64,000 bases of DNA from Hyphomicrobiaceae bacterium (GCA_022844225.1 JALHMC010000014.1:1-64000), one strand, 5' to 3'; positions 53,040 through 63,027 are shown, numbered from the stretch's first letter. Made by a program: numbers and translations. The notes: generated by a model not told the origin, from the sequence alone.

Positions 53040-54686
53040 ATGAGGGACGAGCAGCTTCGAGGCATTGCAAGGCACACGCCCTACAGCGATCTGGTGCGCG
53101 ATTTCCGCTGGGATATTCCGGAGACCTTCAATTTCGCGACGGATGTGGTCGACCAATGGGCCGCGGAACGGGATGGCATCGCCCTCGTCTGGGAGAATGC
53201 CGGCGGCGAGACGGCGGAGTATCGCTTTTCGGACATTGCGCGCCGTTCGTGCCGGCTGGCATCAGCGCTCGCTGCCGCGGGTGTCGGCAAAGGCGATCGG
53301 GTGATCGTCATGCTGCCCCGCGTCCCCGAGTGGCAGATCGCGCTCGTTGCGTGCGTCCGGATGGGGGCCATCGCCATTCCGTGCATCGAGATGCTGACGG
53401 GGCGCGACATCGCCTATCGGGTGCGGAACTCGGGGGCGAAAGCGGCCATCTGCAGGGCCGATCAGGTGACGAAATTCGCCGACGTCGAGGCCGAGATTGC
53501 CGTGCGCGTCGCAGTCGGTGGAGCGCGCGGCTGGATCTCCTGGTCTGACGCGCTCAACTCAGGCACGGATCATTTCGCGGCGCCAAGGATCGGGATCGAG
53601 GACCCGGCCGTGATGTACTACACGTCCGGGTCGACGGGACACCCGAAGGGCGTGCTGCATGCGGCGCGTGCGCTTTATGCGTGGCGGATGCAGGCCTATT
53701 TCTGGCTCGACCTCGAGCCGGCAGACCGGATCTGGTGCACGGCCGATACGGGGTGGAGCAAGGCGGGCACAAGCGTGATCTGGGGTCCTTGGAGTTGCGG
53801 GGCAACCGCTTTCCAGTACGACGCCCCGTTCGTTCCAGCGGATCGGCTGCGAATGCTCGCCAAGCACCGCATCACGGTGTTCTGCGCCTCCAGCACGGAA
53901 CTGCTTCGGCTCGGGAGCGAGGAGACCGGATCTCATGACCTTTCGGCTCTCCGGCGGACGGTATCAGCGGGGGAAGCGGTAAGCCCCATCGCAGCGGAGC
54001 GCTGGCGCAGGGCGACTGGATCTCTCGTGTCGGAGGCTTACGGGCAGACGGAAGCCTTGATGATGGTGCTCAATTATCCATCGGAGCCAGTGCGGCTCGG
54101 CTCGATGGGGCGACCGCAGCCGGGGCTCGACATCGATATCGTGGACGATGATGGGCGCAGGGTCGGCGTCGGCGAAGAAGGTCATGTCGCGTTGCTGACG
54201 CCGAGCCCGCAGCTGATGCTCGGTTACTGGCAGGACCTGGAGCGGACCGCTCAGTGCTTCATCGAGGGGCCCGCGGGGCGATGGTACTTGTCCGGTGATC
54301 GTGGCACGAGAGATGCCGAGGGTTATCTCTGGTACGCGGGGAGATCCGACGACGTGATCAACTCGGCTGGTTATCGGATTGGCCCGATTGAGGTGGAAAA
54401 CGTTCTGCTCGAACATCCGGCCGTGGCGGAATGCGCGGTGGTGCCGAGTCCTGATCAGGAGCGGGGCGAGATCGTCAAGGCTTTCATCGTTCTGAAAGCG
54501 GGTGAAGCGGGGACCGCAGCGTTGGTTGGTGAGCTGCAAGACTACGTCAAGTCTATGACAGCGCCTTATAAATACCCGCGGGCGGTGGAGTTCATCGATG
54601 AAATCCCCAAGACGGTGACGGGGAAGATTCGACGGCGGACGCTAAGGGAACTCGAGCTGGAGCGGTTCCGCGGGGGCATCGGGTGA
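53040..54686 (+). CDS. Acyl-CoA synthetase (medium-chain type)
   Basis: A 548-residue AMP-forming ligase of the ACSM-like branch. Motifs: YYTSGSTGHPKGVL near residue 197, SEAYGQTEALM (A5), SGDRGTRD (A7), GRSDDVINSAGYRIGPIEVE near residue 439 (A8), and GKIRRRTLREL with the catalytic lysine. Coupled to the upstream hydratase gene by a ten-base gap. It likely activates a medium-chain or aromatic acid. Confidence 0.88.
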   Translation: MRDEQLRGIARHTPYSDLVRDFRWDIPETFNFATDVVDQWAAERDGIALVWENAGGETAEYRFSDIARRSCRLASALAAAGVGKGDRVIVMLPRVPEWQIALVACVRMGAIAIPCIEMLTGRDIAYRVRNSGAKAAICRADQVTKFADVEAEIAVRVAVGGARGWISWSDALNSGTDHFAAPRIGIEDPAVMYYTSGSTGHPKGVLHAARALYAWRMQAYFWLDLEPADRIWCTADTGWSKAGTSVIWGPWSCGATAFQYDAPFVPADRLRMLAKHRITVFCASSTELLRLGSEETGSHDLSALRRTVSAGEAVSPIAAERWRRATGSLVSEAYGQTEALMMVLNYPSEPVRLGSMGRPQPGLDIDIVDDDGRRVGVGEEGHVALLTPSPQLMLGYWQDLERTAQCFIEGPAGRWYLSGDRGTRDAEGYLWYAGRSDDVINSAGYRIGPIEVENVLLEHPAVAECAVVPSPDQERGEIVKAFIVLKAGEAGTAALVGELQDYVKSMTAPYKYPRAVEFIDEIPKTVTGKIRRRTLRELELERFRGGIG

Positions 54687-54801
54687 CCCGTCGGGGTGGG
54701 CCCATACAGGTTGAGACAATCGTAACCGACGCGGCGGCTCAGTATATGTGCGGACTGGACGTGGGGGCAGCAGCTCCTATATCAGTTGCACGTCCGTCCG
54801 G

Positions 54802-54817
54802 GCCCGTGATCACGGGC
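54802..54817. promoter_or_regulatory. 16-base perfect palindrome before the Tim44-like gene
   Basis: GCCCGTGA is followed at once by its exact complement TCACGGGC. It ends 32 bases before the Tim44-like ATG. It could be an operator or an mRNA leader hairpin overlapping the translation region. Confidence 0.35.
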
Positions 54818-54849
54818 TTCCGTGGCCCGTCGTAACTCTGAGGGGCAAG

Positions 54850-55797
54850 ATGAACACTCGTTTCAAGCTGTTTTCCGGCAAGGCTCTCGCACTTTTGGCA
54901 GTACTGGGAGCCGGTGCCATGGTGACCGTCGACTTTGCCGAGGCCCGAAGCGGTAAGGGCGGTAGTGTCGGCAGCCGCGGCAGCAAGACACACTCCGCGC
55001 CGCCAGCGACCAACACGGCGCCGGCCGCGCAACCGATCCAGAAGTCGATCACGCAGCCCGGCCGACCGGGCGCGGCTGCAACCGCTCAGCAAGCGTCGCG
55101 CGGCGGTAGCATGATGCGCAACCTCCTGCTCGGCGGATTGATCGGCGCTGGTCTTGCGAGCCTGTTCGGCATGGGCGGCGGTCTCGCCGCCGTGCTGGGC
55201 TTCGTCCTGCAGGGCCTGATGATCGCAGGTCTGGTGATGCTGGCCATCATGTTGTTCCGCCGTCTGCGTGGCGGCAGCGGTCAGCCGGCCATGGCAACAG
55301 CGACGGCCGGGGCCAGTGCGGCGCCGACGCCGGGCCAGCAGGCCTACCGGGCGAGCATGGGCGGCATGGGCGTTGCGGCCCCTGAGCTGGTCATCGGCGG
55401 CGACGACTACAACGCGTTCGAGCGTCTGCTGAAGGAGATCCAGCTCGGCTACGCCAACGCCGACCTCAAGGCTCTCGAGCAGCGCCTGACGCCCGAGATG
55501 CTCTCGAACTTCGCCAACGAGCTCGAGGACAATAAGCGCCGGGGCGTCTCGAACGACCTCTCGGAGCCCAATCTTCTCCAGGGTGATCTTGCCGAAGCAT
55601 GGCGCGAGGGCGCGAGCGAGTATGCAACCGTCGCGATGCGTTACTCGCTGATCGACGCCTTGGTGGACGTGAAGTCCGGCCGGGTGATCGAGGGCTCGAC
55701 CACCGAGCCGCAAGAGGTCACCGAGTTGTGGACGTTCTACCGTCCGACAGGTGGCGACGCGAACAAGTGGGAGCTTTCGGCGATCCAGCAGGCCTGA
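54850..55797 (+). CDS. Tim44-like domain membrane protein
   Basis: 315 residues with a signal peptide (KALALLAVLGAGAMVTVDFAEA), a Ser/Gly/Ala-rich linker, two hydrophobic segments (LLLGGLIGAGLASLFGMGGG and AAVLGFVLQGLMIAGLVML) and a C-terminal Tim44-like (NTF2-fold) domain from about residue 195 (FERLLKEIQLGYANADLKALEQRL...). GAGGGG precedes the ATG. Bacterial Tim44-like proteins are thought to bind membranes or membrane proteins; the role here is not known. A strong hairpin follows. Confidence 0.87.
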   Translation: MNTRFKLFSGKALALLAVLGAGAMVTVDFAEARSGKGGSVGSRGSKTHSAPPATNTAPAAQPIQKSITQPGRPGAAATAQQASRGGSMMRNLLLGGLIGAGLASLFGMGGGLAAVLGFVLQGLMIAGLVMLAIMLFRRLRGGSGQPAMATATAGASAAPTPGQQAYRASMGGMGVAAPELVIGGDDYNAFERLLKEIQLGYANADLKALEQRLTPEMLSNFANELEDNKRRGVSNDLSEPNLLQGDLAEAWREGASEYATVAMRYSLIDALVDVKSGRVIEGSTTEPQEVTELWTFYRPTGGDANKWELSAIQQA

Positions 55798-55828
55798 GGC
55801 TTGCGCGATTTCTGATCGATCATTCGGG

Positions 55829-55856
55829 AGGGCTCCGTCACGAGTGGCGGGGCCCT
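55829..55856 (+). terminator. Strong hairpin after the Tim44-like gene
   Basis: Thirteen pairs, including two G-U, form a stem with a two-base loop (AGGGCTCCGTCAC against GTGGCGGGGCCCT), 31 bases after the stop and followed by TCTC. It separates this gene from cmk. Confidence 0.75.
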
Positions 55857-55963
55857 TCTCGCGTTCTGGTCGATTGCAGGCCCCGCTACGATGTCGGCCG
55901 ATTGTCGACGGGGCGGACTTGGCCTAACTGTCGCGCCGAGACATCCGACGGAATCACGACGCC

Positions 55964-56596
55964 ATGATCATCGCCATCGACGGACCGGCCGCCTCGGGGA
56001 AAGGGACGCTCGCAAGGCTGATCGCCGAGCATCTAGGGTATGCCTGCCTCGACACGGGGTTGCTCTATCGGGCGGTTGCACGCGATGTACTGGCCAGGGG
56101 GCAGTCGCTCGAGGACGAGGAATTCGCCGCGCAGGCAGCGCGGATGATCGACACGGCCACCCTCGACGATCCCGAGCTCAGGTCGCCTGGTGCCGGTGAT
56201 GCGGCCTCAGTGGTGGCGAAGTTTCCCGCGGTTCGACAGGCGTTGCTGGCATTGCAAAGGGCCTTTGCGGATCAGAGCCCGGGAGCTGTCCTCGACGGAC
56301 GGGACATCGGGACGGTGGTGTGTCCCGATGCGGACATCAAGATCTTCGTGACCGCAGATCTCGCCGTGCGTGCGCAGCGCCGCTTCGAGGAGTTACGCCG
56401 TCGCGGCGACCCGGTCACGCTGGAGGCGGTGACCGAGATCCTACGGCTCCGGGACGAACGAGATCAGAGCCGGGCCGATGCACCGATGCGCGCGGCAAGC
56501 GATGCCGACTTGCTCGATACGACGGAGATGGATATAGAAGCGGCATTCGACGCTGCCGTCGGGTTGATCAAAAGGAGGATCGCCCGGCTGGGGTGA
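55964..56596 (+). CDS. cmk: Cytidylate kinase
   Basis: Phosphorylates CMP and dCMP in pyrimidine nucleotide synthesis. The 210-residue length fits. AIDGPAASGKGT near residue 4 is the P-loop; CLDTGLLYRAVA near 28 binds the nucleotide; LDGRDIGTVVCPDADIKIFV near 110 and the Arg-rich lid RRFEELRRRGD follow. ATG at 55964. It precedes rpsA as in many alphaproteobacteria, but the usual upstream neighbour aroA is missing. Confidence 0.95.
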   Translation: MIIAIDGPAASGKGTLARLIAEHLGYACLDTGLLYRAVARDVLARGQSLEDEEFAAQAARMIDTATLDDPELRSPGAGDAASVVAKFPAVRQALLALQRAFADQSPGAVLDGRDIGTVVCPDADIKIFVTADLAVRAQRRFEELRRRGDPVTLEAVTEILRLRDERDQSRADAPMRAASDADLLDTTEMDIEAAFDAAVGLIKRRIARLG

Positions 56597-56825
56597 CCCA
56601 AAGGGCTGCCCCAATCCGAAGCCGGTGGGATTTACTTCCCGCTCACGGTAGCGATGCGAACTGACACAGCTTGGGCGCCTTTCGAGGCGGCGTCGGCGAA
56701 CCGCGGGACAAAACCGTGGTCGGTCGGCGCCATTTGCATTGGGCGCCAATCCCCTGAAACCCGAGGTTCGAGCCGGCCACAGCGCCGGTCGCCTCCTCTT
56801 ACACACTTGCGAGCAAGGACACTTG

Positions 56826-58541
56826 ATGAGCACCGAGGCTGCCACCAGAGAGATGAACCCGTCCCGCGGCGATTTCGAGGCCCTCCTCAACGAGATGATG
56901 GGCGAGGACAACGCCTTCGAGGGCACCGTGATCAAGGGCACGATCACCGCGATCGAGAAGGATCTCGCGGTGATCGACGTGGGTCTCAAGATGGAGGGCC
57001 GCGTTCCGCTGAAAGAGTTCGGCGTCGGCGGGAAGCCGGCCGACCTCAAGGTCGGCGATGAGGTCGAGGTCTACCTGGAGCGCATGGAGAATGCGCTGGG
57101 CGAGGCCGTTCTCAGCCGTGACAAAGCTCGGCGCGAAGAGAGCTGGACCCGCCTCGAGAAGCAGTTCGAGGCCAACGAGAAGGTCGAAGGCGTCATCTTC
57201 AACAAGGTTAAAGGTGGCTTTACGGTCGATCTCGACGGTGCGGTGGCCTTCCTTCCCGGTAGCCAGGTCGACATCCGCCCGGTGCGCGACATCGGGCCAC
57301 TGATGCACCAGCCGCTGATGTTCCAGATCCTCAAGATGGATCGCCGGCGCGGCAACATCGTCGTCTCGCGCCGCTCGGTGCTGGAGGAGACACGGGCCGA
57401 GCAGCGTTCGGAGATCGTGGCGCGCCTCGGCGAGGGCCAGGTCATCGACGGCGTGGTCAAGAACATCACCGACTACGGTGCGTTCATCGACCTCGGCGGC
57501 ATCGACGGTCTGTTGCACGTCACCGACATGGCTTGGCGTCGCGTCAACCATCCCAGCGACGTCGTGAACGTCGGCGACACTGTGAAGGTGCAGATCATCC
57601 GCATCAATCCCGAGACGCAGCGGATCAGCCTCGGCATGAAGCAGCTGCTGTCCGATCCGTGGGAGGGCATCGAGGTCAAGTATCCAGTCAACTCGCGCTT
57701 CTCCGGCACCGTCACGAACATCGCCGACTACGGCGCCTTCGTGGAGCTGGAGCCGGGCGTCGAGGGCCTGATCCACGTCTCCGAGATGAGCTGGACCAAG
57801 AAGAACGTGCACCCCGGCAAGATCGTGTCGACCAGCCAGCAGGTCGATGTGCAGATCCTGGAAGTGGACCCGAACAAGCGGCGGATCTCGCTCGGCCTCA
57901 AGCAGACCCAGGACAACCCGTGGGATTCGTTCCTCACGACGCATCCCAAAGGCTCGGTCGTCGAAGGTCCGATCCGCAACATCACCGAGTTCGGGTTGTT
58001 CATCGGTCTCGACAACGGCATCGACGGCATGGTGCACCTCTCCGACCTCGACTGGAACAAGGCGGGCGAAGAAGTCATCAAGGACTACAAGAAGGGCGAC
58101 AACGTCAAAGCCGTGGTGCTCGACGTCGACAGCTCGAAGGAGCGCATCTCGCTCGGCGTCAAGCAGCTCGCCGGCGATCCGCTGGACACGCTCGGCAAGT
58201 ACAAGAAGGGCGACGCCGTCACCTGCGAAGTGACCGCGGTCGAGCCGAACGGCATCATGGTCAAGATCGCCGACTCGGACATCACCACCTACATCAAGCG
58301 TGCCGATCTCTCTCGCGACCGCTCTGAGCAGCGGCCGGAGCGGTTCAACATCGGCAACAAGGTCGATGCCCAGGTGCTGACCGTCGACAAGGCGGCGCGA
58401 CGCATCCAGGTGTCGATCAAGGCGCTCGAGATCGCCGAGGAGAAGCAAGCGGTGGCGCAGTACGGCTCGTCCGACTCGGGCGCGTCGCTGGGCGACATCT
58501 TCAAGGCGGCCCTCAAGAAGCGCGAGGGTGGCGACGGCTGA
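56826..58541 (+). CDS. rpsA: 30S ribosomal protein S1
   Basis: A 571-residue protein with six S1 RNA-binding repeats: KGTITAIEKDLAVIDVGLK, VIFNKVKGGFTVDLDG, VVKNITDYGAFIDLGG, TVTNIADYGAFVELEPG, PIRNITEFGLFIGLDNG and TAVEPNGIMVKIADSD. It delivers mRNA to the ribosome. AAGGA lies seven bases ahead of the ATG at 56826; the preceding 229 bases probably form a long leader. No full-length gene is missing parts. Confidence 0.97.
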   Translation: MSTEAATREMNPSRGDFEALLNEMMGEDNAFEGTVIKGTITAIEKDLAVIDVGLKMEGRVPLKEFGVGGKPADLKVGDEVEVYLERMENALGEAVLSRDKARREESWTRLEKQFEANEKVEGVIFNKVKGGFTVDLDGAVAFLPGSQVDIRPVRDIGPLMHQPLMFQILKMDRRRGNIVVSRRSVLEETRAEQRSEIVARLGEGQVIDGVVKNITDYGAFIDLGGIDGLLHVTDMAWRRVNHPSDVVNVGDTVKVQIIRINPETQRISLGMKQLLSDPWEGIEVKYPVNSRFSGTVTNIADYGAFVELEPGVEGLIHVSEMSWTKKNVHPGKIVSTSQQVDVQILEVDPNKRRISLGLKQTQDNPWDSFLTTHPKGSVVEGPIRNITEFGLFIGLDNGIDGMVHLSDLDWNKAGEEVIKDYKKGDNVKAVVLDVDSSKERISLGVKQLAGDPLDTLGKYKKGDAVTCEVTAVEPNGIMVKIADSDITTYIKRADLSRDRSEQRPERFNIGNKVDAQVLTVDKAARRIQVSIKALEIAEEKQAVAQYGSSDSGASLGDIFKAALKKREGGDG

Positions 58542-58555
58542 GGTCGTCACGACGA

Positions 58556-58586
58556 GGCGGATCCGGTTTGCGTAGCCGGTTCCGCC
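58556..58586 (+). terminator. Hairpin after rpsA
   Basis: GGCGGATCCGGT and GCCGGTTCCGCC form a 12-position stem with one mismatch, 14 bases after the stop codon, with a run of six T's following 18 bases later. Confidence 0.65.
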
Positions 58587-58701
58587 CTCTATCCAAGATC
58601 GTTTTTTCGTCGAGGGCCAGGAATAAACACGATCGGCCCCGGTGATGCCTTCTCTTCCATGCGCGGGCGTCCGGGGCTCTCCGGGCGCTTTGGGCTGTGC
58701 A

Positions 58702-58724
58702 GGGCCGCTTTTTTACAGCGGCCC
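58702..58724. terminator. Hairpin with T-rich loop between rpsA and the aldolase
   Basis: GGGCCGCT pairs with AGCGGCCC around the loop TTTTTAC. It lies about 60 bases past the end of the convergent aldolase gene and may terminate transcription from that side. Confidence 0.45.
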
Positions 58725-58784
58725 GATGCGTAGCCTCAATTGGCTTGACCTGCACTATCGTGCTCGCCGCCAGCGTCCGCCACT

Positions 58785-59585
58785 TCACCCCTCCTCCAGC
58801 GCCGCATTGACCCCATCCACCCACGCCTTCGCGCCCGAGTGGAGAAGAGCGATGTCGGTCTGGGTCGAGAGGAAGCGGATGCCGCGCTTGATCCAGTACG
58901 CCTGCTTGGCGGTATCGCGAATGCCGCCGCAGCCGGCGTAGTTGCCGGCGGCCTTGCAGGCGGCGATGGCGCGATCCAGGGCGTTACCGACGGCCGGGTC
59001 GTCGAGTTGGCCGGGTTTGCCGAGATCGGTCATGAGGTCATTGGTGCCGATGTGGACGACATCGACGCCCGGCACGGCCGCGATCTTCTCGATGTTCTCG
59101 AGGCCGCGTGCCGTCTCGACCATGACCACCACCACCGTCGAGGCGTTGAGAGCGGGGACGGAAACGGATGCCGGAACGGCGCGTCCGTCGAATTGTGGGA
59201 AGTTGCCGCCCACTGAGCGGCGTCCCACCGGCGGAAAGCGGCAGATCTCGACTGCGCGCTGAGCTTCCTCCGGCGTGTTGATGTCGGGGAAGATGATCCC
59301 GGACACGCCGTTGTCGAGCAGGATCGGCGTATCGGGATCGGCGAGGCTTTTGACGCGGGCGAGAGGGGCGACGCCGACAGCAAGCGCGGCGTTTGCGATA
59401 TTGCAGACGGTCTCGGCGTTGAAGACGCCGTGCTGGCCGTCGATGAACAGGAACTGATGGCCGCTCGCGCGAGCAATGCGGGCGATCTCGGGACCGCGGA
59501 CGACGCGGACCGACAGGCCGAATGCGGGCCGGTCTGCGCGCATGGCATCCAGAACGGGGTTGGCGAGGGTGGGCTCTGTGGTCAT
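58785..59585 (-). CDS. HpcH/HpaI aldolase family protein
   Basis: A 266-residue class II aldolase that cleaves 2-keto-3-deoxy or 4-hydroxy-2-keto acids. FLFIDGQHG near residue 46 and GVSGIIFPDINTPEEAQ near 92 form the barrel core. VMVETARGLENIEKIAA supplies the metal-binding Glu, and HIGTNDLMTDLG the metal-binding Asp. ATG at 59585 with GGAG eight bases ahead. It stands between rpsA and the PRC-barrel gene; substrate unknown. Confidence 0.88.
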   Translation of the reverse strand: MTTEPTLANPVLDAMRADRPAFGLSVRVVRGPEIARIARASGHQFLFIDGQHGVFNAETVCNIANAALAVGVAPLARVKSLADPDTPILLDNGVSGIIFPDINTPEEAQRAVEICRFPPVGRRSVGGNFPQFDGRAVPASVSVPALNASTVVVVMVETARGLENIEKIAAVPGVDVVHIGTNDLMTDLGKPGQLDDPAVGNALDRAIAACKAAGNYAGCGGIRDTAKQAYWIKRGIRFLSTQTDIALLHSGAKAWVDGVNAALEEG

Positions 59586-59825
59586 GGGCGGGCTCCAGAT
59601 CGAGGCTGGTCGAGCTTAGTTGCGAGATCGGCATGCTGCCAACGGTTCTGCGTCAATCGCGCCGCTCGGCTCCATATGGGATCTGGGCTTGGCATGCCAG
59701 GCAGATGCTGACAGCGTCCGCAACGAGGAACCCGGACAATCTGGCTCGCGTTATGCGTGACCGGACGCCGGCGGGACCCGGACGCACCAGGATCCGACCG
59801 TCGTTCCCAGCATTGGAGTGATCAG

Positions 59826-60380
59826 ATGCAACTCAAGACATTGATTGCAGCGGCGCCACTGCTCGCGGTGTCGGGATTCCTGGCTGTCGCGCAGACACAG
59901 CAGGTGCCTCCCACGTCACCGATGCCTCCTGCTCGCCCGCAAAACGCGGCTCCGCCGACCGCCGCGCCGCCGGTGGTCGAGGCGAAGCCGGTCAAAGGAC
60001 AGGTTGTGCAGCAGCCAGACGGCACTATGCTGTCCACGGACTTGGTCGGGGCGAATGTTCGCGTGGGCGATCAAGAAAAGGCGGGCTCGGTGAGCGATCT
60101 CATCCTTGCCAAGGACGGAAAAGTAGAGGCCGTCGTGCTGAGCGTCGGTGGCTTCCTCGGACTTGGCTCGCGCGAGATCGCGGTCAAACTCGAGGACGTC
60201 CAGATCACGTCCGACGGCAAGAAGCCCGTTGTGCAACTGGAGGCACGTAAGGTCGATCTCGAGAAGGCGCCGCCGTTCAAATCGCTGGCGAGCATCAAAG
60301 CCGAGCAGGACGCGATAAAGGCACGCCAGGAGCGGCCCGTGCCGCCAAGCGCGACGACCCCGCCCCGTCCGGTCAATTGA
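59826..60380 (+). CDS. Secreted PRC-barrel domain protein
   Basis: 184 residues: signal peptide (TLIAAAPLLAVSGFLAVA), a Pro-rich linker, and a PRC-barrel domain (about 75-135) with LVGANVRVGDQEKAGSVSDLILAKDGKVEAVVL-type strands. The C-terminal tail is helical and rich in Lys and Glu. GGAG precedes the ATG. PRC-barrels in alphaproteobacteria occur in envelope-stress or photosynthetic contexts; no such genes are nearby. Confidence 0.85.
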   Translation: MQLKTLIAAAPLLAVSGFLAVAQTQQVPPTSPMPPARPQNAAPPTAAPPVVEAKPVKGQVVQQPDGTMLSTDLVGANVRVGDQEKAGSVSDLILAKDGKVEAVVLSVGGFLGLGSREIAVKLEDVQITSDGKKPVVQLEARKVDLEKAPPFKSLASIKAEQDAIKARQERPVPPSATTPPRPVN

Positions 60381-60452
60381 CCGTGCTGAATGTCCGCCAG
60401 GCGCGTGGCTCGCTAGGGGTGTGACCCGTCGCGCGCCGCGCGCTTGCGCGTG

Positions 60453-60779
60453 TCATCCCTTGGGCAGGTAAGGGATCGTACCGGCGGCGTCGGTATCGTC
60501 CAGAACGTGGAATCGACTGATGCTTCCCGCCTGACGGGCGGTGGCATGAGGTGCATAGGCTGGATCGCCGGCAAAGGCCTCTACCGCCTGCATCGAGGGA
60601 AACTCGACGAGGGCGACAATGGTCGTATCGAGGGGTACGCCCTCGACGGTCTTCACATTGGCGCTGCGGGCGAGGTACTTCCCGCCGTGCTTGTGAACGA
60701 TGTCGTGGACTTCGGTCGCATAAGCGGGCAACCACGCGTCGTTGGTGACCTTAACGTCGGCGATGACATAGACAGGCAT
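60453..60779 (-). CDS. DUF1330 family protein
   Basis: 108 residues with the DUF1330 pattern: MPVYVIADVKVTNDAWLPAYA, then a strand-helix pair (VEGVPLDTTIVALVEFPSMQAVEAFAGDPAY). The fold is a dimeric alpha-beta barrel like ferredoxin-type monooxygenases, with no proven function. The ATG at 60779 is preferred over one four codons earlier. It is divergent from the metallo-hydrolase gene. Confidence 0.85.
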   Translation of the reverse strand: MPVYVIADVKVTNDAWLPAYATEVHDIVHKHGGKYLARSANVKTVEGVPLDTTIVALVEFPSMQAVEAFAGDPAYAPHATARQAGSISRFHVLDDTDAAGTIPYLPKG

Positions 60780-61015
60780 TGAGGGCTCCAATTCACGCAG
60801 GGCCAGAATGAGGAGAGCGGTCGAATAAGCAATGTCGGCCGTGCGAGCCTCTGCAACTTAAAGGGGGTGGCCGTCCGCCGCAATCGGCACCCACACGCGG
60901 CGATGAGAGCCAACGGCGTTAAGGCACGCTTCGCTAGGACGAAACTTGGCTCTGGCACCGATGCCGCCGTCTCGTCTACGGTGCGCCAAGTGGGCTAGGC
61001 GGGCGGAGAACGTGA

Positions 61016-61771
61016 ATGCGCATCGAAGGCTGGGACATCGATATCCTGGTGCAGGGCTTTCCGGGAAAGAGCGTTTGCCATGGCGGCCTTGGCTGGAGCT
61101 CGGTCGTGCTGCTGCGCCGGCAGGGTCGAGTCGCGCTGATCGACTGCGGCACCTTCTCGATGCGCAACCTGATCATCGACGGGCTCGCCAGGCGCGGTTT
61201 GAAGCCTGCCGACGTGACCGATCTGCTGCTCACCCATTCGCACTGGGACCACTCGATCAACTGGACGCTCTTTCGCCATGCGCGGATCGTGCTCGGCAAA
61301 GTCGAGATCGACTGGGCGCTGAAGCAACCGTGGGGCGAGACGCCGGTGCCGGAACTCTATGTGGAGCGCCTGAACACGTGGCCGACGCTGGTGACGGCCA
61401 ATGAAGGCGACGAGGTGCTGCCCGGCATGACCGCGCACATTGCGCCGGGACACACGCCGGGGTGCCTCGTGTTCATCCTCAAGGGCCTGGAGAAGGACGT
61501 GATCTTCACGGGCGATGCGGCGAAGAACCGGGCCGAGCTGGTCTCCGGCACCACGGATATGACTTACGATGCGGCGGTGAGCCGGGCGACGATCGAGATG
61601 ATCTGGGGACACTGGCGCCGGAAGACCGGAAGCCTCGTCGTTCCCGGCCATGATCTGCCGATGACGCAGGAGGGCGGCCGGATCAGCTATCTCGGCACGC
61701 GGGAAGCGGCCATCAGCTGCTGGTACGGCGACGACATGGAGACCACCACGACCTTCAAGTTGACGGTGTGA
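61016..61771 (+). CDS. MBL-fold metallo-hydrolase
   Basis: A 251-residue beta-lactamase-fold hydrolase. [14 protein letters not shown] near residue 72 is the HxHxDH zinc motif; further ligands are in [12 protein letters not shown] and [12 protein letters not shown], and the end has [13 protein letters not shown] precedes the ATG. Its stop overlaps the soxB GTG by three bases (GTGA), so it is cotranslated with the sarcosine oxidase subunit; it may hydrolyse a substrate of the same pathway. Confidence 0.88.
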   Translation: MRIEGWDIDILVQGFPGKSVCHGGLGWSSVVLLRRQGRVALIDCGTFSMRNLIIDGLARRGLKPADVTDLLLTHSHWDHSINWTLFRHARIVLGKVEIDWALKQPWGETPVPELYVERLNTWPTLVTANEGDEVLPGMTAHIAPGHTPGCLVFILKGLEKDVIFTGDAAKNRAELVSGTTDMTYDAAVSRATIEMIWGHWRRKTGSLVVPGHDLPMTQEGGRISYLGTREAAISCWYGDDMETTTTFKLTV

Positions 61772-63027
61772 GCGGCATGCGATTCTCGTTCCCGAGGCTG
61801 GCTGCTGAGGCGCTGCGCGGACATACCGGTTGGACCCGGCAATGGCGCGATCCCGAGCCGAAGGCGGCCTACGACGTGGTTATCGTCGGCGCCGGGGGGC
61901 ACGGGCTCGCGACGGCCTACTACCTCGCGAAAGAGCACGGCATCACGGATGTCGCCGTGTTGGAGAAGGGTTGGCTCGGCGGCGGCAACACGGGACGCAA
62001 CACCACGATCATCCGGTCAAACTATCTCTGCGAGGAATCGGAGGCGCTGTACGAACACGCCATGGGGCTCTGGGAGGGGCTGTCGCACGAACTCAACTAC
62101 AACGTCATGTACTCGCCTCGCGGCGTGATGATGCTCGCGCACAACGAGCATGACATCAGAGTTTTCAAGCGGCATGTGCACGCCAACCGACTGGCTGGGA
62201 TCGACAATGAATGGCTCGATCCGGCCGACGCGAAAGCCTTCTGCCCGATCCTGAATATCGATCCGCGCCTGCGCCATCCCGTGCTGGGTGCGGCCCTGCA
62301 GCGCCGCGGCGGAGTTGCGCGGCACGACGCTGTCGCTTGGGGCTACGCGCGCGGTGCCGACGCATTCGGCGTCGATATCATCCAGAACTGCGAGGTGACC
62401 GGACTCGAGCGCAATGCAGCGGGCCGGGTGACGGGTGTTACGACCACGCGTGGGCAGATCGCGGCACGCCGGGTCGGGATCGTGGCGGCGGGGCACACAT
62501 CGGTCTTGATGGCGATGGCTGGTGTTCGCATGCCGCTCGAGAGTTTTCCGCTTCAGGCGCTCGTCTCGGAGCCCGTCAAGCCCGTGATGCCGTGCGTCGT
62601 CATGTCGAATACGATTCACGCCTACATGTCGCAATCTGACAAAGGCGAGCTGGTGATCGGGGCCGGCACCGACGCCTATACGTCCTACTCGCAGACCGGC
62701 GGTCTGCATGTCACGCAGCATACGCTCGAGGCTATAGCCGAGCTGTTTCCGGTGACGCGGCGGCTGCGCATGCTCAGGAGTTGGGGCGGCATCGTCGACG
62801 TGACGCCGGATCGATCGCCCATCATCGGGACGACGCCGGTTCCAGGGCTGTTCGTGAACTGCGGCTGGGGGACCGGAGGTTTCAAGGCGACGCCCGGCTC
62901 GGGCCACGTGTTTGCTGCAACGATCGCGCGCGACCAGCCGCACCCGATTGCCGCGCCCTTCGCGCTCGAACGGTTCACGACGGGGCGGTTGATCGACGAG
63001 GCTGCGGCGGCGGCGGTCTCTCACTGA
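61768..63027 (+). CDS. soxB: Sarcosine oxidase subunit beta
   Basis: A 419-residue flavoprotein subunit that oxidises sarcosine to glycine and formaldehyde. [23 protein letters not shown] near residue 33 is the FAD-binding loop; [23 protein letters not shown] near 66 holds the covalent-flavin region, where a His is usual; [16 protein letters not shown] and [21 protein letters not shown] are the other hallmarks. GTG at 61768, or ATG at 61777, is the start. It is first of the sox genes. Confidence 0.93.
   Translation: MSGMRFSFPRLAAEALRGHTGWTRQWRDPEPKAAYDVVIVGAGGHGLATAYYLAKEHGITDVAVLEKGWLGGGNTGRNTTIIRSNYLCEESEALYEHAMGLWEGLSHELNYNVMYSPRGVMMLAHNEHDIRVFKRHVHANRLAGIDNEWLDPADAKAFCPILNIDPRLRHPVLGAALQRRGGVARHDAVAWGYARGADAFGVDIIQNCEVTGLERNAAGRVTGVTTTRGQIAARRVGIVAAGHTSVLMAMAGVRMPLESFPLQALVSEPVKPVMPCVVMSNTIHAYMSQSDKGELVIGAGTDAYTSYSQTGGLHVTQHTLEAIAELFPVTRRLRMLRSWGGIVDVTPDRSPIIGTTPVPGLFVNCGWGTGGFKATPGSGHVFAATIARDQPHPIAAPFALERFTTGRLIDEAAAAAVSH

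Noticed and set aside
56755-56800. A T-loop-like GGTTCGAGCC that might mark a tRNA
   Set aside because: No matching acceptor stem, D-arm or anticodon arm can be folded at the correct spacing upstream. The stretch belongs to the rpsA leader.
56799-58550. A 583-codon open frame on the minus strand opposite rpsA
   Set aside because: It is a shadow of the highly biased GC-rich rpsA codons. It has no ribosome-binding site, is rich in unlikely Asp/Val/His runs, and would overlap an essential gene completely.
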